Below, in pieces: positions 6,552 through 15,962 of a stretch of DNA of 64,000 nt (position 1 is its first letter; each line of letters begins with the position of its first letter). Location of the stretch: NCBI RefSeq assembly GCF_017893965.1, contig NZ_CP054142.1, positions 1,736,001 to 1,800,000 on the forward strand, in the 5' to 3' direction. Position numbers and translations under genes: made by a program. The notes under the pieces were generated by a model. It ran no database searches, was not told where the DNA came from, and saw nothing but the letters and a program-made list of their open reading frames with translations. Source of the stretch: Treponema parvum. Its GTDB lineage: Bacteria; Spirochaetota; Spirochaetia; Treponematales; Treponemataceae.

Positions 6552-9323
6552 ATGAAAAAATATTCCGTTACACTTTTGATCTTATCCTCAGCAATATTTT
6601 TGGGGTGTCATACTACAAAAACAAGCAGACAGAGCGCGGCAGAACTTTCGGCGCAGCAACTGATAGCGGAAAAACGCATAGAAGAAGCAAAGGCTCTTTT
6701 TGACGCAAAGGCCGACATCAACAGTGCGGATGAAAACGGCAATACGGTATTGCACATCGCAGCCAAAATAAACGACGGAAATCTGATCACGTTTTTGATT
6801 TTAAAAGGCGCAGACACTACCCTTAAAAACTACAACAGCGAAACCGCTCTTCATATAGCCATAGATAACGACTGCTACGAAGCGGCGCGCACTCTGGCGT
6901 TAATAGGCAACGACATCTTCATACACGACGGGAATAACATTACGGCGCTTGAAAAGGCTCTTGCAAAAAGCGACGCGTATTACGACATAATGATAACGAC
7001 CCACAGCGGAAAAATACGCGACGTATCAGGGCAATCTATAGTTCATTATTTTATTAAAACGCATAACGAAAAAGCGCTCTCTTATTGTATAAGAAAAAAC
7101 ATTCCTATCGACGTAAAAGACGAAAACGGCATAACTCCCCTTAGGCTTGCCCTTGAAGATTTTGATAACGATATTTCCGTCCGCAACGCGGCCGAACTTT
7201 TAAAAGCAGGCGCAGAACCCGTCAACGGAAAATATTCATATTTTGAAGACGCCGTGCTTTCAAGGAATATGAGTTTAAGAATTTCCGACGGGCAAACGCC
7301 TCTTCACGCCGCAGCTTCGCTGGGACACATGGCTATAGCGCGCTACCTTGTGGCAAACGGCGCTTCTGTAAAGGCACAGGATATTTCAGGTTCGACGCCG
7401 CTGCATTCCGCAGTCAGGAAAGGAAACACCCAGATCGCCTCATTATTGCTTTCAAACGGAGCGGATGTAAACGCGCCCGACACGCTCGGAAAAACGCCCA
7501 TCCTCTTGATCATTCCGCAGGAAAAACAGCTTGAAACATATTCATTACTGATTTCAAACAAGGCGGACACAAGAAAAAAGGACACATACGGCGACACCGT
7601 TTTGCACACGGCAACCTTAATAAACGCAGATCCTGCGATTTTGTCCCTTTTGGTTGAAAATAAGGCGGACATAAACGCCAGAAACAAAGAAGGTCTTACG
7701 CCTCTTTCCACAGCGGTAAAAACGGACAGAGAAAATCACATTGAATTTTACGTAAAAAACGGAGCGGACATAAACGCCTATGACATGAACGGGAACAGCC
7801 CTCTCACGATGGCGCTTTCAAAAAACATAAGGATAATAAAAAGCCTTGTAACAAACGCAAACGTCAATTCACTAGATTCAAAGGGTAATACTCCTTTGCA
7901 CACTGCGGTTCTAAAAGGTGCGCCGCTCGAAGCAGTAGCCTACATCGCTTCGATTTGCATGGACATAGACGCACGCAACGCCGATGGAAATACTGCGCTG
8001 TATCTTGCCATTGAAAAAAGACGGCGCGACATTGGCGAACTTCTTATAGGAATGAATGCCGATATCTTTGCGTCAAACACAAAAAATTATTCGCCTCTGA
8101 GACTTGCTTTTACCGAAGGCAAAGACAGCGCCGATTGGATAATAACATCAAAGACGATAACTGCCGTAGACGGAAGCAAAAACACGGCTCTTCACTATGC
8201 GGCCGAATGGGGACTTGAAGATTCGATATCCACATTAATTGAAAAAGGAGCGGACGTAAACGTAAAAAATGCGAACGGCGAAACACCGCTTATAAATGCT
8301 GTAAAAACCGACAATACGGCGGCAATCGATCTTCTTTTAGCGTACGGAAGTTTTCTTAACACCCGCGACAATTCGGGAAGCACGGCGCTGCATACGGCGG
8401 TGCGCTGGAATGCCTTTAATTCCGCAGACGATCTTATAAAAAGAGGAATAATGATAGACTCCCAGAACATGCAGGGGACAACGCCTTTGGCGGAAGCCGC
8501 GCTGTCGGGCAAAAAAGACATGGCCTTGCTTTTACTCGATAGAGGGGCGGATCCGAACGCTACCGACGCGGCAGGCAGGAGCATACTTATAAACGCCGTA
8601 CGAGGACAAAACATCGAATTGATAGATATGATGCTGAGCGCGGGAGCAAATCCCGGCATTCAAGACATGGACGGACGAAACGCAAGTCACGAAGCGGTTC
8701 TTACGGGAAACGTCGAAATAATCACAAAGATACGCAATTCAGGCGGAAGCGCTTTAACGCGCGATAAAAACGGCGAAACACCGTTTTCTCTTGCCTTGAG
8801 CAAAAACGAAAACGTGATCAGAGCCGTGGCCGGTTCAAACAAGAACCTTGCGGATTCGGACGGCAACACGCTCATGCACATAGCTGTGCAAAACAGGGCA
8901 AGGGGAATAATAATTCAGACGATGATCTACGAAGGTTATCCCATAGACATAAGGAACGCCGCAGGGTATACGCCGTTGGCGCTTGCCGCAATATCGGATC
9001 AAAATTCAACGGCGGGACTGTTGCTCGAAGGAGGCGCTAATCCGTTCATTTCGTTCAACAAGAATGACGATTGCACGGTTTCCGTAGCCTTACAGAAAAA
9101 AGATTCTTCATTGCTGAACAATATCATAAAGTACGCAGGCGAAAGAGCGGACATGCAGGGCAACACCATACTGCACTATGCGGCAAAAACGGCGGACGTC
9201 GAAACCGTAAAGAAGATCCTTTCGGAGGGACTCGACCGCACCGTAAAAAACGTATCGGGAGAAACCGCCTACGACATCGCCGTAAATTGGCAGCGAAAAG
9301 AAATTGCGGAACTTTTAAAATAA
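6552..9323 (+). CDS. Giant ankyrin-repeat lipoprotein
   Basis: The longest frame opens at a GTG (6501), but ATG 6552 is preferred: AGGGAG lies 10 nt upstream and it directly begins a lipoprotein signal (MKKYSVTLLILSSAIFLGC). The 923-residue product is almost entirely ankyrin repeats, about 26 units of 33 residues with G-TPLH / A---G---I--LL--GAD consensus, starting near residue 30 and running to the C-terminus (EIAELLK). There is no catalytic domain, so it is a scaffold or interaction protein at the envelope. Partners unknown. Similar spirochaetal ankyrin proteins are often near peroxide-stress genes, which fits the PerR neighbour, but this is only context. Confidence 0.88.
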   Translation: MKKYSVTLLILSSAIFLGCHTTKTSRQSAAELSAQQLIAEKRIEEAKALFDAKADINSADENGNTVLHIAAKINDGNLITFLILKGADTTLKNYNSETALHIAIDNDCYEAARTLALIGNDIFIHDGNNITALEKALAKSDAYYDIMITTHSGKIRDVSGQSIVHYFIKTHNEKALSYCIRKNIPIDVKDENGITPLRLALEDFDNDISVRNAAELLKAGAEPVNGKYSYFEDAVLSRNMSLRISDGQTPLHAAASLGHMAIARYLVANGASVKAQDISGSTPLHSAVRKGNTQIASLLLSNGADVNAPDTLGKTPILLIIPQEKQLETYSLLISNKADTRKKDTYGDTVLHTATLINADPAILSLLVENKADINARNKEGLTPLSTAVKTDRENHIEFYVKNGADINAYDMNGNSPLTMALSKNIRIIKSLVTNANVNSLDSKGNTPLHTAVLKGAPLEAVAYIASICMDIDARNADGNTALYLAIEKRRRDIGELLIGMNADIFASNTKNYSPLRLAFTEGKDSADWIITSKTITAVDGSKNTALHYAAEWGLEDSISTLIEKGADVNVKNANGETPLINAVKTDNTAAIDLLLAYGSFLNTRDNSGSTALHTAVRWNAFNSADDLIKRGIMIDSQNMQGTTPLAEAALSGKKDMALLLLDRGADPNATDAAGRSILINAVRGQNIELIDMMLSAGANPGIQDMDGRNASHEAVLTGNVEIITKIRNSGGSALTRDKNGETPFSLALSKNENVIRAVAGSNKNLADSDGNTLMHIAVQNRARGIIIQTMIYEGYPIDIRNAAGYTPLALAAISDQNSTAGLLLEGGANPFISFNKNDDCTVSVALQKKDSSLLNNIIKYAGERADMQGNTILHYAAKTADVETVKKILSEGLDRTVKNVSGETAYDIAVNWQRKEIAELLK

Positions 9324-9342
9324 TTGCTAAGGAATTTATTTT

Positions 9343-9705
9343 TTACGGTTTTCGAGATTTTCGAGAATCGAGAAGATCGATCATTTTTAAAAAAGTGCTG
9401 CCGGGTTTACGCAATTCCCGGGAGCCCCTTGTTATCTTACAAAGCGACATGCCGAATTTTTTAGCGATCTCCCGCTGGGTGGCTCCCTTGTTTATCTCCT
9501 TTACGAGTAGCCAGCGGCTTGTCAAATCTTTAATCTCCGCGGGGGTGCAAAGGCAGATCAAAAAATCCTTTATAAACTGCGGTTCGCTACATTCCGCCAG
9601 CAAAGAGCAAAGTTCGTCGGCGCCGTCTTCAATCTGTTTTTTGTCGGAAAACGCCCCTTCTTTCATATAACCATAATATCCGTTTTCATTGTAAAAGTCC
9701 AACAA
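9343..9705 (-). CDS. TrpR-family (YerC/YecD-like) transcriptional regulator
   Basis: About 120 residues. The segment ELCSLLAECSEPQFIKDFLICLCTPAEIKDLTSRW followed by the helix-turn-helix ATQREIAKKFGMSLCKITRGSREL is the Trp-repressor fold. The start is uncertain: TTG at 9705 (3 bp after the oppF stop) or ATG at 9666, neither with a strong Shine-Dalgarno. It is the last gene of the opp operon, suggesting control of peptide or amino-acid uptake. Tryptophan as ligand is not established. Confidence 0.8.
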   Translation of the reverse strand: MLDFYNENGYYGYMKEGAFSDKKQIEDGADELCSLLAECSEPQFIKDFLICLCTPAEIKDLTSRWLLVKEINKGATQREIAKKFGMSLCKITRGSRELRKPGSTFLKMIDLLDSRKSRKP

Positions 9706-9707
9706 TC

Positions 9708-10553
9708 TTACTTGTCGAGCGTGCCGTTTAAAATATCAGCCTTCCCGAGTGCGCCGCCTTTAAAAAGCAATTTCGTATATTGATGCCGGGCGTTTTTATA
9801 CAGATCAGCTGCGGGTGCCTGTTCGACAATAACACCGCCGTGCATAACTCCTATCCTGTCGCAAAAATAACAGGCCACTTTAAGATCGTGCGTTATAAAC
9901 AGCATGCTTAGCTTTCGCTCTCTGCGAATTTTATTGAGCAGATTTAAAATTTGCGCCTGTATTGAAACGTCCAAGGCGGAAACGACTTCGTCGCAAATCA
10001 AAAGCTCCGGATCCATGATAAGTCCACGCGCAATCGAAATACGCTGCCGTTGTCCGCCTGAAAATTCTGCGGGGCGTTTTTCCAAATCGTCGCAGGTAAG
10101 CCCTACTTCACAAATTATTTTTCTAGCCTTTTTGAGGGCGTCTTCCTCGCCTGTCCACTTGGAAGAATGGCGTAAGCCGCTGACAAGGATTTCGTAAACG
10201 CTCATCCTCGGATTGAGAGAGCGCGCCGGATCTTGAAAAACATATTTTACTTTTTCACGGTAGGATTTAAGACCTTGGCGGCTTAGCTTTGTTATATCGG
10301 TCTTATCATTTCCGTTGCAATAAAGAATTCTTCCGCTTGAAGGCCTGTACATGCCTATTAAAAGCCGCGCGCAAGTCGTCTTTCCAGAGCCTGATTCTCC
10401 CACAAGCCCGTAAGTTTCTCCGCAAAAAATATTAAAAGACACGTCGTTTACAGCGTAAACCGTCTTATCCTGCCTTGAAAAAGCGCCTTCTTCAAGGTTA
10501 AAACGTTTTGAAAGATGTTCGGCAAAAACAAGCACACCGTCGGCTCTATCCAT
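9708..10553 (-). CDS. oppF: Oligopeptide/dipeptide ABC transporter ATPase (OppF/DppF type)
   Basis: 281 residues from ATG 10553, which has GGAGGGG five bases upstream. The longer frame (to 10703) merely reads through oppD in another frame. Walker A GESGSGKTT, signature FSGGQRQRISIARG, Walker B LLICDEVVSALD and switch His ITHD are all present. The ATG overlaps the end of the oppC-oppD fusion by 8 nt. OppF pairs with OppD to power import. Confidence 0.93.
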   Translation of the reverse strand: MDRADGVLVFAEHLSKRFNLEEGAFSRQDKTVYAVNDVSFNIFCGETYGLVGESGSGKTTCARLLIGMYRPSSGRILYCNGNDKTDITKLSRQGLKSYREKVKYVFQDPARSLNPRMSVYEILVSGLRHSSKWTGEEDALKKARKIICEVGLTCDDLEKRPAEFSGGQRQRISIARGLIMDPELLICDEVVSALDVSIQAQILNLLNKIRRERKLSMLFITHDLKVACYFCDRIGVMHGGVIVEQAPAADLYKNARHQYTKLLFKGGALGKADILNGTLDK

Positions 10554-12645
10554 TGTTCCCCTCCGAAGGTAAAGACGCGCTCGAATAAGTTTTAAGATCG
10601 GAAGCCGTATAATGCATACCGAACTGGGGCAAACACGACAGCAGCGCCTTCGTATAATCGTGTTCGGGATGGTTATAAATCTGCTCTGCCGTTCCGCTTT
10701 CAACTATTTTGCCGCCGTACATCACCGCAATCCTGTCTGAAATTTGAGCGACAAGTTCGATATTGTGGCTTATGAATATTATGGAAAGTCCGCGCGTTTT
10801 TCTAAGCTTAAGCAAAAGCGAAACTATCTGCGCTTGTATCGTAACGTCGAGGGCTGTTGTAGGTTCGTCCGCGATAAGAAGTTCACAGCCTTCGGCAAGC
10901 GCGAGCGCGATCCCTATACGCTGAAGCTGCCCTCCCGAAAACTGGTGCGGAAAATTCACGAGCCTTTCGCGCGGTTCTGAAATTCCCACTTCGGTCAAAA
11001 GCTGTGAAGCTTTGTCAAACGCTTCTTCTTTACCGATAGCCGGATCCACATTGCGGAGCGTTTCAAAAAACACGCCGCCGATATTCTGGAGCGGATCAAA
11101 AGAACGCCCCGGTTCCTGAAAAATAAAAGCTATTTTTTTGCCGCGGTAAGAACGGATACTTTCCGGAGGGAGTGTAACAAGATCGACTCCGTCATAAAAG
11201 ATGTTCCCGCTTATAAAAGCGTTTTCAGGCAACAGGGACGGGATCGCCGAAACCGAAACGGATTTTCCGCTGCCCGATTCGCCCACTATGCCCAATATTT
11301 CGCCGCGGTAAAGTTCGTAGGATATACCCTTAACGGCTTTAACTTCCACCCTCTTTGTTCCGCGCAAAACGGAAAAAGTTACAAAAAGATCCCGCACGAA
11401 AAGAAGCGGGGCGTCCGCCGAACACAAACGAGAGACTCTCTCGGAGCGCAAAGAGTCTCTATAAGTGTCGGCGCTTTCGTTTTTACGGCTTTCATTTTCA
11501 CCGCGGCTTTTGTTTTCACCTCTTTCATCCTTTTGCAGCGCGGCTTTTTTGCTTTTGCTCTTAGCAGGTCTTCTAAACGTATGAAAAACCGCATGGTAAG
11601 GATCAAAAAAATCGCGCAAAGCGTCGCCGAAAAAATTAAAAGCAAGCGTAACGACGAGCAAGAGCCATACGGGAGTCAAAAGCCACGGATAATTTTGCAG
11701 ATTGTTCAGCGTAGAAATATCGCGGTTTATAAGCGAGCCCCAACTTACAGCCGGATCGCTTATGCCAAGCCCGAGATAAGAAAGGGTCGTTTCACTCATA
11801 ATAAAACCCGGAACGCTTAGGGCTGCGCTTACTATCAGAAGACTTGAAATCTGCGGGATTATCTGAAAAAATATTATATTCCCTGACGGAATGCCTTCAA
11901 GTTTTGAATTGATTATGAATTCTTCACGTTTTACGGAATGTACGATGCCTCTTATAGTCCGTGCGCTTCCGGGCCAGCCCACAAGGGAAAGTATCATGGT
12001 TATCACGATATAGGAAGTTCCGCTGTCCATACGGGTATTTAAAAGCGACCGCAAAAACAGAATAAGATAGAGAGCCGGGATCAGCATAAAAAATTCCGCA
12101 AAACGCATAATACTCCAATCGGCCGCGCCCCCGTAATATCCTGCCAAACCGCCTAAAAGAATTGCAAGAAAAAGCGAAACGGCCGACGCCAAAAAACCTA
12201 CGGTAAGTGAAATTCGGCTTCCGTAAACTATGCGGCTGAAAAGATCTCGCCCCAAATTGTCGGCTCCGAACAAAAACACGGGATAAAAACTTCCCGTCGC
12301 AGGATCCGTTTCGCTTCCGAACAAATGCACGTCGCATGGTATAAAACCTAAAAGCTTGTACTGCGTACCGTGTACAAAAAAATCAATTTTATGATGGAAC
12401 TGTTCCCCTTTTACCCTTGCATACTGCCATGTCACAGGATCAAGTACACGGCATTCCCGCGCCGTAAGATTGAACAAAGAAAATTCCACGTTCGCCGGAT
12501 GGAAGGTCGCCGCCTCAAAAGACTGAGCAGCCGGATAAGGCGCAAAAAATTCGGCAAAGATCATAACGACATACATCATGACTATGAATATCACGGAAAC
12601 GAAGGCAATAGGTCTTGTCTTTAAAAATTGAAAAAATTTTTTCAT
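10546..12645 (-). CDS. Fused OppC permease + OppD ATPase
   Basis: 699 residues from ATG 12645, which overlaps the oppB stop as ATGA. The longer frame to 12912 is a shadow of oppB. Residues 1-330 are an OppC-type permease with an N-terminal TM helix, periplasmic loop and the binding-protein-dependent transport core. A 45-residue charged, Lys/Arg/Glu/Ser-rich linker follows. Residues from about 390 form a complete ATPase: Walker A GESGSGKS, FSGGQLQRIGIALALA, LLIADEPTTALD, ISHN. No stop and no internal Met near the junction separate the halves, so a genuine single polypeptide is likely. OppC and OppD are normally separate subunits. Confidence 0.88.
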   Translation of the reverse strand: MKKFFQFLKTRPIAFVSVIFIVMMYVVMIFAEFFAPYPAAQSFEAATFHPANVEFSLFNLTARECRVLDPVTWQYARVKGEQFHHKIDFFVHGTQYKLLGFIPCDVHLFGSETDPATGSFYPVFLFGADNLGRDLFSRIVYGSRISLTVGFLASAVSLFLAILLGGLAGYYGGAADWSIMRFAEFFMLIPALYLILFLRSLLNTRMDSGTSYIVITMILSLVGWPGSARTIRGIVHSVKREEFIINSKLEGIPSGNIIFFQIIPQISSLLIVSAALSVPGFIMSETTLSYLGLGISDPAVSWGSLINRDISTLNNLQNYPWLLTPVWLLLVVTLAFNFFGDALRDFFDPYHAVFHTFRRPAKSKSKKAALQKDERGENKSRGENESRKNESADTYRDSLRSERVSRLCSADAPLLFVRDLFVTFSVLRGTKRVEVKAVKGISYELYRGEILGIVGESGSGKSVSVSAIPSLLPENAFISGNIFYDGVDLVTLPPESIRSYRGKKIAFIFQEPGRSFDPLQNIGGVFFETLRNVDPAIGKEEAFDKASQLLTEVGISEPRERLVNFPHQFSGGQLQRIGIALALAEGCELLIADEPTTALDVTIQAQIVSLLLKLRKTRGLSIIFISHNIELVAQISDRIAVMYGGKIVESGTAEQIYNHPEHDYTKALLSCLPQFGMHYTASDLKTYSSASLPSEGNNG

Positions 12646-13808
12646 GCGGCCCCCGCATATCTTATCCTGGGATCTACAAGAGCCAAAAGAATGTCTGATA
12701 TTATCATTCCAGCAAGGACTAAAAACGATATGAACATGCTGTTTGCAAGCACAAGATTTATATCTTCCTGAAGAACCGCTTCGTACATGAGGCGTCCGAT
12801 TCCCGGATACGCAAAGATTATTTCCAAAACAAGAGAGCCGCTGAAAAGCCCTGCGATGAGGTTTGCGCTGCCCGTTATGTACGGGTTTAACGTGTTTCTG
12901 AACGCGTGGCAAAGATATACCCTTGCCTCGCTTATTCCGCGCGCGCGCAAAGCCATTATGTAGGGCATTCCCATCTGGTCGAGCATAGTCGCACGGATCA
13001 TGCGCATAGTTCCCCCTATCCCGCCTAAAAAAGAAGCGAGCAGCGGCAAAAAAACGTGATAGCCGTATGAAAACACAAATTTTCCAGGAGCCTCGGAAAA
13101 CGGAAAGTCGGGATAGGCCGTAACGGGGAAAAGGCCTGAAATAGAGGCGAAAAGCTGAAGCAGGATGAGCAGTAAAATTCCCGGGAACGCGTGAAAAAAA
13201 AGCGCAAAAAATGCGGCGGCTACGTCGATCTTAGTGCCAGCCTTGCTTGAAAAATAAACGCCGAGCAAAAATGAAAATGCGGTTATAAAGACAAGGGATA
13301 TCATATTGAGGATAACGGAATTTATTATCCTTGTTCTTATGAGAAATGAAACAGGAGCTCTGGATATAAGACTTATCCCAAGGTCATGGCGGACGATAAC
13401 GCGCTCAAGCCATAAAAAATATTGTTCGTAAAAAGGTCTGTCCAAGCCGAGTTCTCTTCGCGTAACCGAATACTGATCTTCTTTGAACGCCGAAGGCAGC
13501 GATGTCCGAGCGCTGCCGGAAGCAGTCCCTTGTCCCGCAAGGCCGGCAGAGCCGCCCGATCCTCCCGGAGATCCTGAAGCCGCCGCCATAAGCTGCTGCG
13601 TCATAAGCTGATCTACTATATCGCCGGGAGCAAGTTCCATCAGGCCGAACATCGCAAACCCCAGAAGGAAAAGCATGGTTATCATCGTAAAAAAACGTCC
13701 GACGATAAAGGCCGAAAGCGGCATGCGCTTTTTAAATTTGCGCCAAGGGCTTATTGCGGCGCCGCACGCAAAAAACAAAATCCTCTTTATCGTTATCAGT
13801 GCTTTCAT
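12642..13808 (-). CDS. oppB: Oligopeptide ABC transporter permease (OppB/DppB type)
   Basis: 388 residues. It has an N-terminal TM helix, then a periplasmic loop (PGDIVDQL to ELGLDRPFYEQY), TM helices and the EAA-type loop ALRARGISEARVYLCHAFRNTLNP that contacts the ATPases. The periplasmic loop carries an unusual Gly/Ser/Ala-rich insert of about 30 residues (GSPGGSGGSAGLAGQG) not typical of OppB. It lies 25 nt after oppA and overlaps the next gene by 4 nt. Confidence 0.92.
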   Translation of the reverse strand: MKALITIKRILFFACGAAISPWRKFKKRMPLSAFIVGRFFTMITMLFLLGFAMFGLMELAPGDIVDQLMTQQLMAAASGSPGGSGGSAGLAGQGTASGSARTSLPSAFKEDQYSVTRRELGLDRPFYEQYFLWLERVIVRHDLGISLISRAPVSFLIRTRIINSVILNMISLVFITAFSFLLGVYFSSKAGTKIDVAAAFFALFFHAFPGILLLILLQLFASISGLFPVTAYPDFPFSEAPGKFVFSYGYHVFLPLLASFLGGIGGTMRMIRATMLDQMGMPYIMALRARGISEARVYLCHAFRNTLNPYITGSANLIAGLFSGSLVLEIIFAYPGIGRLMYEAVLQEDINLVLANSMFISFLVLAGMIISDILLALVDPRIRYAGAA

Positions 13809-13833
13809 AATCGAATACTCCGCAATCTACCGC

Positions 13834-15666
13834 CTACCGTGCCGCATAAATATTGTCCGTTAAGGCGCCGTTTAAATTATCAAAATAAAAATTAGTCTGA
13901 TCCCATTCGTTTCTTATTGCATAAAAAGCGCGGGAGCGGACAAGATATATAAGAGGACATTGTTCTAGGATTAAGGACTGATACTCGTCCCAAATTATCT
14001 TTGCCTTTTCATGGTGGAGCTCGTATTGCCCCTCGTTATACAAATAGTCTATGCGGGCTTCCCAATCCGTGGCGGGTTCCTTTTGAAGCGGATACCACAG
14101 GTGAAGGTTCCCGTCGGACGGCCAGACGTTCGATCCCTGAGACGGCCATAAATTTGCCCCCAACGCTATTATCAAAGACTGCCAATCGTACGTAGAAGTA
14201 AGCTGTTCGACGATTTTTTGAAAATCAAGCTGCCGCACATTTACTTTTACGCCTATCTTCGAACATTCGTCGCTTATGATCTGGGCAATGTCGTTATTGG
14301 TCGTTACGCCGGAAGGCACGGTAAGATCAAATTCAACCCTTATTCCGTCCGGATCATATAAATATCCGCCGTCCTTTCTAAAACCGGCTCCTTCCAACAG
14401 CTTTAACGCCTTAACAAGGTCGTATCTGTATTTCAGAACAATGTCTTCATTGTAATAAGGATTTCCTTTTGGGAAAAAAGTATACTTAGGCTCCGCGAGG
14501 CTGCGGTAGGTCTGCATTATTATGCGTTCCCGGTTTAAAGTACAGCTCATAGCCTGGCGGAATTCCTTTAGCGTAAACCATTTATAAAAAGCTTCGTTTT
14601 TATTTTTAGGATTTTGATTAAAGCTCCAAAAACCTGCGCCCAAAGATCCTTCCGCATTATAAACGGTATAATCCCTTTGATCTTCGACAAGGCTTTCAAG
14701 TTCTTCGGGACGCACGGAATGCGATTCCTGTTTTCCCTGCTTAAAAAGCAAGGACTGAGTGTTTATGTCGCCGACTATTTGGACTATGCACTTATCCTTA
14801 TACGGGATCGCCGTGCCGTTTTCATCCTTATCCCAATAAAAAGGATTACGCTTATACACAAGCCGCTGTCCCGGTACGTATTCGATCAAAAACCACATGC
14901 CGCACGACGGAATAGTCTTAACATCCACGGAAGCGTTAAACATATCCTTTACAGCCTGCGCTCCGCCTTTTTTCAAAGCTTCCGCATACAAAAACGAAGG
15001 CTTAATGTCCCTGTTCGTGGCCAAAAGAGGTTCTGCTATGATACGAGGAAAATGAAACACAAACGACTTATCGTCTATCTTTTCTATAGTGATGCGCCTG
15101 GAAGCGCCGTCGCTCATAGTCATAAACTGCGAATTATATGCGGAACTGGCAAAAACAGGATCGCCTTCGATTTTATCATACCAAAAAACAATATCGTCGG
15201 AAGTTACGGGAATTTTTTGGTCCGAATCGGGGAAAGACCAAAAAAGATCGCCGCGCAGAGTATATTTTACGTCGAGGGTTTGAGCCGCTTCATCCGTAAT
15301 AATTTCAAAAGAGGCGGCCTTCGCCTTCCATTGTCTTAAAACAAAATCGTAATCTACAAGAGAAGTCGTCATCATTGACACAATGGATGCGGTGGAATTG
15401 TCACGCTCGGCGATCAGTTGATTAAAGCTCTTAGGATCCGAAATAATCGAAGCGTTCCAGTCGCCGCCGATTTTTCCCGGAACGAATTTTTCACCGCGCC
15501 AGGGTTTGCTTTTTGTTTTGGATATCACAGCGGAATTTCCGACTGCGCGCGCGCTTTCAATTTCTTCAAGCGTCATTTCGGGTATTTTTTTTGAACATCC
15601 CGAAAACACGGCAAAGGCGGCGATAAGCAAGAATAGCTTGGGTACTCCGGCGGAAAAAACTTTCAT
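13834..15666 (-). CDS. oppA: Peptide-binding lipoprotein of ABC transporter (family 5 solute-binding protein)
   Basis: 610 residues. The lipoprotein signal ends in VFSGC. The mature part is a family 5 extracellular solute-binding protein (DppA/OppA), with AMSCTLNRERIIMQTYRSLAEP and the C-terminal LYNEGQYELHHEKAKIIWDEYQ region. It is first in the opp operon and delivers peptides to OppB/OppCD. There is no Shine-Dalgarno: the -10 box sits 7 nt before the ATG, suggesting a leaderless transcript. Confidence 0.92.
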   Translation of the reverse strand: MKVFSAGVPKLFLLIAAFAVFSGCSKKIPEMTLEEIESARAVGNSAVISKTKSKPWRGEKFVPGKIGGDWNASIISDPKSFNQLIAERDNSTASIVSMMTTSLVDYDFVLRQWKAKAASFEIITDEAAQTLDVKYTLRGDLFWSFPDSDQKIPVTSDDIVFWYDKIEGDPVFASSAYNSQFMTMSDGASRRITIEKIDDKSFVFHFPRIIAEPLLATNRDIKPSFLYAEALKKGGAQAVKDMFNASVDVKTIPSCGMWFLIEYVPGQRLVYKRNPFYWDKDENGTAIPYKDKCIVQIVGDINTQSLLFKQGKQESHSVRPEELESLVEDQRDYTVYNAEGSLGAGFWSFNQNPKNKNEAFYKWFTLKEFRQAMSCTLNRERIIMQTYRSLAEPKYTFFPKGNPYYNEDIVLKYRYDLVKALKLLEGAGFRKDGGYLYDPDGIRVEFDLTVPSGVTTNNDIAQIISDECSKIGVKVNVRQLDFQKIVEQLTSTYDWQSLIIALGANLWPSQGSNVWPSDGNLHLWYPLQKEPATDWEARIDYLYNEGQYELHHEKAKIIWDEYQSLILEQCPLIYLVRSRAFYAIRNEWDQTNFYFDNLNGALTDNIYAAR

Positions 15667-15673
15667 TTACGCT

Positions 15674-15702
15674 ATTGTGTCATAAGCCCTTTTTAACGTC
15701 AA
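15674..15702 (-). promoter_or_regulatory. oppA promoter, implies leaderless mRNA
   Basis: On the minus strand: TTGACG (15702-15697), 17 nt, CACAAT (15679-15674), then 7 nt to the oppA ATG at 15666. The expected transcription start coincides with, or lies 1-2 nt from, the start codon. Confidence 0.55.
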
Positions 15703-15852
15703 TAACGCTTGTTTTCACACGCGCCGCTGTTTCAGGCTCGGGCACAGACTCGGCTGCAGACTCTCCCGCGAGCACTTAATCCGCAGCCCGTACAGTGCCG
15801 CCGCGCAATCGCTGTGTGCTGCGAGCGTTTCGCCAGCCGCGTCGTCGCCGCG

Positions 15853-15881
15853 TTGTCAATTCATTTAAATAATGCTATTAT
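15853..15881 (+). promoter_or_regulatory. Promoter of the FadL-type porin gene
   Basis: TTGTCA (15853-15858), 17-nt spacer, TATTAT (15876-15881), about 80 nt before the ATG. The rest of the oppA-fadL gap is GC-rich with no gene that I can support. Confidence 0.6.
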
Positions 15882-15962
15882 CAGAAAGATTTAAAATCGC
15901 GCGCACGGCCCACAAACGTACGGCTTTGAGCACGATAAAAACTTATAATTTCGGAGAAAATC

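Noticed and set aside
9071-9670. 199-residue plus-strand ORF
   Set aside because: It overlaps the ankyrin gene and the TrpR-family gene in other frames and has no ribosome-binding site or family.
12646-12912. 89-residue N-terminal extension of the OppC-OppD fusion
   Set aside because: It overlaps oppB in another frame and lacks permease character; ATG 12645 overlaps the oppB stop in the typical ATGA way.
14614-15339. 241-residue ORF opposite oppA
   Set aside because: Antisense shadow of a well-supported gene with no domain resemblance.
15709-15894. 61-residue ORF between oppA and the FadL gene
   Set aside because: It covers the fadL promoter, is Arg/Ala biased by GC-rich DNA and has no Shine-Dalgarno.
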